From: Pseudomonadota bacterium
GTDB lineage: Bacteria; Desulfobacterota; Binatia; Binatales; Binataceae
Direction: 5' to 3'
Length of the DNA: 64,000 bases
Assembly: GCA_021324885.1 (NCBI GenBank)
Contig: JAJPIF010000024.1
Coordinates: 82,680-146,679, forward strand
The notes beneath the pieces are model-generated. The model saw only the letters and a program-made list of their open reading frames with translations. It ran no database searches and was not told the DNA's origin. The position numbers and the translations under genes were made by a program. This document shows, one piece after another, positions 60,987 to 64,000 of this stretch; the first letter of the stretch is position 1, and each line of letters opens with the position of its first letter.

Positions 60987-63860
60987 ATGCTCCGGCGTCT
61001 TTGGGATCGGCTTATTACCAGAGTTCGGCCCGATCGAGCGGAACTGGCCCCGGTCATATCGTTCGACAGCCAAAGTGGCCGCGTGATTATTGACGTACGC
61101 GCCCAGATTCGTGGCCAAGAGATACCCGTATCTCGTTCTGCTCTGCTTTCCGGAGCGGGCAGGAATGGAGATCGGAGCTTTCGCCTCTCTCAAAGCGAGC
61201 TTTCCAGGGTCCAATCGCTACTAACGCAACTGGGACAGGAACAAACTGAAACGCTCACTTGCCGAGTATTGCAGATTCCGTCTCTGGCGACGGAAATTTC
61301 TGCTCTCCGCGAGCTTCCACGGACGAAGTTTTCCGAGGCGGCCAATCAGTTGTTGCATTCGGCGTTGCATCCGGCAGAGGCCAAACTGGAGCCGATCGCC
61401 GATTTTTTAGCCACAGACAAGACCTTGGAATTGAAATTCAAGCTGATCGACGACCGTGGCGATCAGTACCCCTTCAACCTTGCGGCGATAGGCCGCCCGA
61501 TTTTTCGGGGCAACCGCTTCCTCCGCTTGGACGAAGCGAGCGCTAAACTGGCCGAGGATCTCTCAAAGATCCCACACGATCGGGCCGATGGTGCGACCCG
61601 TTTCGGGGGAGGGGCGGTGCCAAAAGCCTTGCAGTTGATCCGCGCTCATGACCAATTCGAACAGTCACCATCCGCTGGAGCAATCCAAATCCATGAGAAG
61701 CCTCTCGAACCACGGACCTACATCGATCTTGAGAATCCCGAGAGCCTAATAATTGAGCAAAACCTGGTCTCTGAGAACGAGCGGGTTATCGAACCGCCTT
61801 TGATCGAATCGGGTAACTGGCCGGAATGGATCCGCGTCGGACCTGAATATTATCGGGCGCCTTTACGGCCGCCGAGCCCGCCAAAACGCGGTACCCCAAT
61901 TGGACGAGGACGATTCAGACTCGAAGGAGACCAAGTTCCTGAATTCCTCGCTGAGGAGCTTCCCGAAACAAAGAAAACTTCGCGCGTGTTCGCTAAGCCG
62001 GCAGTGGCGGAGCTTAGAGTAGTTACAGCTTCCCCACAGGTAATCACCGAAATAGGCCTTGACGACACTACCCACCAAGTGGTCATCAGGCCCCGCTACC
62101 ACACCGGCGCCTCTGATTTTGATCATAAGACTTTCAGAGACTCAGACCGCCGGCGAAGGTACTTTCGGTCCGGTAACACCTTTCATCGCGTCGATTGGGA
62201 ACAGGTTGATCGCGTACAGGAGGCGGCTAAGCGAGGCGGATTTAGTGAAAGACCCGACGGATCGTTTGCCGCTCCACCACTCAGTCTCGAAGAGATAATC
62301 AACATCTTTTCGCAACTCGGGATTCTCACCCAAACCAAAGTGCTGGAGCGCTTCAGGCGGCGTCTTCAGGATTTCTCAGACATCGAACTCGTTCCGCCAC
62401 CCGCAGGTTTGCGCGCGGATGTGAAGCTACGGGATTACCAAAATGCCGGGTACTCTTGGCTCACCTTCCTGAAAGATTATGGTTTGCCGGGGATTCTGGC
62501 CGATGAAATGGGTTTGGGAAAGACTCTGCAGATGCTCCTGGCCGTTGCTCACTTTAAGGAGCGCTACGGAGCATGTCCGTCATTGGTGGTATGCCCCGCC
62601 GCGCTGGTACGCAAATGGGTGGATGAGACGAGCAAATTCTTCAACAATCTTGTCGCTATCACCCATACCGGTAGCGGCAGGGTTAACGCTCTGCGAAGAA
62701 ACGTCAGCATGGCGGATCTCGTCGTAACGTCTTACGAAACAATGGTACGAGATTCTGGTCTATTGGCTCAGAGGCAATGGAGGTTCTTAATAGCGGACGA
62801 GGCACAGCGTATAAAGAATCCCGACACGCGTCGTGCCCAAGCCGTTCGAAAGATTCCTGCCGAAGCCCGCATCGCCATAACTGGCACGCCCGTAGAGAAC
62901 AGTTTGACAGATCTTTGGGCGATCTTTGATTTCCTCGCTCCCGGCTTCCTCGGCAGGCCAACGGACTTCGACCGCAAGTTCCGCAATCCTATCGAGCGTA
63001 ACGGCGATAGACGGGCGGCGGCTCAACTCAACCGGCGAATCCACCCCTTTGTCCTCCGTCGCTTGAAAAAGCAGGTTGCCACCGAGTTACCCGACAAACT
63101 TTTCAAACCGATGCGATGCGAACTGACATCCCTGCAGCGCAGGCTGTATCAGGCAATAGTCGATCGGGACCTCACCCAAGCAATCGCCGCCCTGGGTAAC
63201 AAAAAGCTTTCGCTCGGAAACCCGCACATTTTCTCCGTGCTAACGAAGCTCAAGCAGGTATGCTGCCATCCTGGGCTAATTACTGGTGATTTTCAGAACT
63301 TCAAGCCAGATGTGTCAGGCAAATTTGATGTCTTTACTGAAATAGTAAACGAAGCGCTCGACCGCTGGACGGCCGGGTGCAAGGAGAACAACAAGCTGGT
63401 CGGGTTTAGCCAATATGTTGGAATGGCCCAATGCCTTCGCGACTTTGTCTACGGAGAGCGCAAGCAAAAGTGCACTCTGCTGGATGGGAGCGTTCCGCCA
63501 AACGATAGGCATGGGTTCTGCAAAAGTTTTAACGATGACCCGAACCACTTTGGAATTATGATGACGCTTGGCGCCGGAGGTGTCGGACTCGATCTGCAAG
63601 CTGCCAATTACGTCGTCCTGTACGACCGCTGGTGGAACCCAGCCGTCGAAGATCAGGCAATAGACCGCGTTCACCGCCTGGGCCAGGAACGCGAGGTCGT
63701 TGTCGTTACCATAACAACCCGCGGTACGCTCGAAGAAAAGATCGAGGCCAAGTTAGACCGCAAGCGGAACCTCGCTGAGCAGGTAGTTCAGGCCGACTCG
63801 CTAATGCGAAAGGAAATCACCCGAGACGAGCTTCTAGACTTGGTCAAGCTAGAGGCTTGA
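60987..63860 (+). CDS. SNF2-family helicase/ATPase
   Basis: 957 residues. Residues about 1-460 are an unrecognised N-terminal region. The SNF2 ATPase core follows: KLRDYQNAGYSWLTFL, motif I ILADEMGLGKTLQMLL (about 505-520), motif II ADEAQRIKN (about 604-612), motif III TGTPVENSLTDLW, then helicase C-lobe GAGGVGLDLQAANYVVLYD, QAIDRVHRLGQ near 889 and an ending with EEKIEAKLDRKRNLAEQ. Such bacterial enzymes remodel DNA-protein complexes; several occur in defence islands. GC is lower than the left neighbours. It lies inside the predicted island, and partner genes would be beyond the window. Confidence 0.9.
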   Translation: MLRRLWDRLITRVRPDRAELAPVISFDSQSGRVIIDVRAQIRGQEIPVSRSALLSGAGRNGDRSFRLSQSELSRVQSLLTQLGQEQTETLTCRVLQIPSLATEISALRELPRTKFSEAANQLLHSALHPAEAKLEPIADFLATDKTLELKFKLIDDRGDQYPFNLAAIGRPIFRGNRFLRLDEASAKLAEDLSKIPHDRADGATRFGGGAVPKALQLIRAHDQFEQSPSAGAIQIHEKPLEPRTYIDLENPESLIIEQNLVSENERVIEPPLIESGNWPEWIRVGPEYYRAPLRPPSPPKRGTPIGRGRFRLEGDQVPEFLAEELPETKKTSRVFAKPAVAELRVVTASPQVITEIGLDDTTHQVVIRPRYHTGASDFDHKTFRDSDRRRRYFRSGNTFHRVDWEQVDRVQEAAKRGGFSERPDGSFAAPPLSLEEIINIFSQLGILTQTKVLERFRRRLQDFSDIELVPPPAGLRADVKLRDYQNAGYSWLTFLKDYGLPGILADEMGLGKTLQMLLAVAHFKERYGACPSLVVCPAALVRKWVDETSKFFNNLVAITHTGSGRVNALRRNVSMADLVVTSYETMVRDSGLLAQRQWRFLIADEAQRIKNPDTRRAQAVRKIPAEARIAITGTPVENSLTDLWAIFDFLAPGFLGRPTDFDRKFRNPIERNGDRRAAAQLNRRIHPFVLRRLKKQVATELPDKLFKPMRCELTSLQRRLYQAIVDRDLTQAIAALGNKKLSLGNPHIFSVLTKLKQVCCHPGLITGDFQNFKPDVSGKFDVFTEIVNEALDRWTAGCKENNKLVGFSQYVGMAQCLRDFVYGERKQKCTLLDGSVPPNDRHGFCKSFNDDPNHFGIMMTLGAGGVGLDLQAANYVVLYDRWWNPAVEDQAIDRVHRLGQEREVVVVTITTRGTLEEKIEAKLDRKRNLAEQVVQADSLMRKEITRDELLDLVKLEA

Positions 63861-63903
63861 CCCTTGGCACATACCTGTGGCCTGCTCCCCGATGCCCATC
63901 AGT

Positions 63904-64000
63904 TCATAAGTAGAGTCGGTTGTGATTTTCCCCCGCAGGGGGCGGAATCTGTCTCTCCGTTTTGAGCCGTGCGAACTCGAATGGCGTCAGCGCGCCGAGG
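63904..64000 (-). mobile_element. 3' end of an IS3-family-like transposase (partial)
   Basis: The last 97 bases on the minus strand encode LGALTPFEFARLKTERQIPP and PAGENHNRLYL, then a stop. This is the ending seen in the integrase-core orfB of IS3-type transposases (the family's L-x-x-L-T-P-x-E-F motif before the C-terminus). The remainder is cut off by the window edge. No inverted repeat could be confirmed. Confidence 0.65.

Noticed and set aside
60987..63860. DISARM or another named defence system
   Set aside because: Only a SNF2 gene is present; no methyltransferase, DUF1998 or phospholipase-like partners in the window.
1..64000. CRISPR array or rRNA operon
   Set aside because: No regularly spaced direct repeats and no rRNA-like sequence seen.

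Overview
The window is a GC-rich (about 60-63%) bacterial chromosome segment. It is densely packed with single-copy housekeeping genes: nadA, queA-tgt-yajC-secD, ispE, prs, rplY, dnaE, hflX and pgsA. Between them lie catabolic-looking genes typical of large soil genomes: family III CoA-transferases, an enoyl-CoA hydratase-like protein, two amidohydrolases, an F420/flavin-type LLM oxidoreductase, a DUF1329 protein, a dienelactone hydrolase-like protein and an amidase. Outer-membrane features (an Omp85-type barrel, DUF1329) point to a Gram-negative. DUF1329, amidohydrolase_2 and CoA-transferase genes next to deltaproteobacterial-type genes would fit Candidatus Binatota (Desulfobacterota_B) or a related uncultured lineage. 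This placement is inferred from gene content only; no rRNA gene is present.

Layout. 0-5.6 kb: lipid hydroxylase, enoyl-CoA hydratase/isomerase, DUF1329, then a reverse-strand CoA-transferase/CYTH pair and a VOC protein. 5.7-8.8 kb: nadA, an NrtR-type Nudix regulator, a PCYCGC protein and DedA. 8.8-11.7 kb: an NtrB/NtrC-like two-component pair. 11.8-20 kb: amidase, amidohydrolase, GST, GNAT, methyltransferases, a cupredoxin-like secreted protein and an excisionase-type HTH protein. 20.3-24.5 kb: reverse-strand queA-tgt-yajC-secD, with no secF. 24.7-33 kb: hydrolases, divergent glgX and treZ, OsmC. 33-38 kb: a DUF2231/cytochrome c'-like fusion, a 5'-truncated ECF42-type sigma factor, and a secreted 900-residue protein of atypical composition. 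38-49.4 kb: tRNA-Met, a PPP phosphatase, meaB, ispE, tRNA-Gln, prs, rplY, dnaE, hflX, pgsA. 49.5-60 kb: a TPP enzyme, an outer-membrane barrel, a tandem CoA-transferase, an LLM oxidoreductase, an orphan soluble histidine kinase and a Gly-rich zinc-ribbon membrane protein. 60.25-64 kb: a 37-base 3' fragment of a tRNA-Glu gene, followed by lower-GC DNA with a SNF2 helicase and the 3' end of an IS3-type transposase. This looks like the edge of an integrated island that runs off the right end.

The least explained items are the island edge, the truncated sigma factor beside a compositionally foreign secreted protein, the DUF2231-cytochrome c' fusion, the tandem CoA-transferase whose first half seems to have lost its catalytic Asp, and a dispersed hairpin-bearing intergenic repeat (near 20.2, 38.2 and 57.6 kb). 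I did not find a convincing complete new multi-gene system; the island at the right end is the best place to look, but it is cut off by the window.
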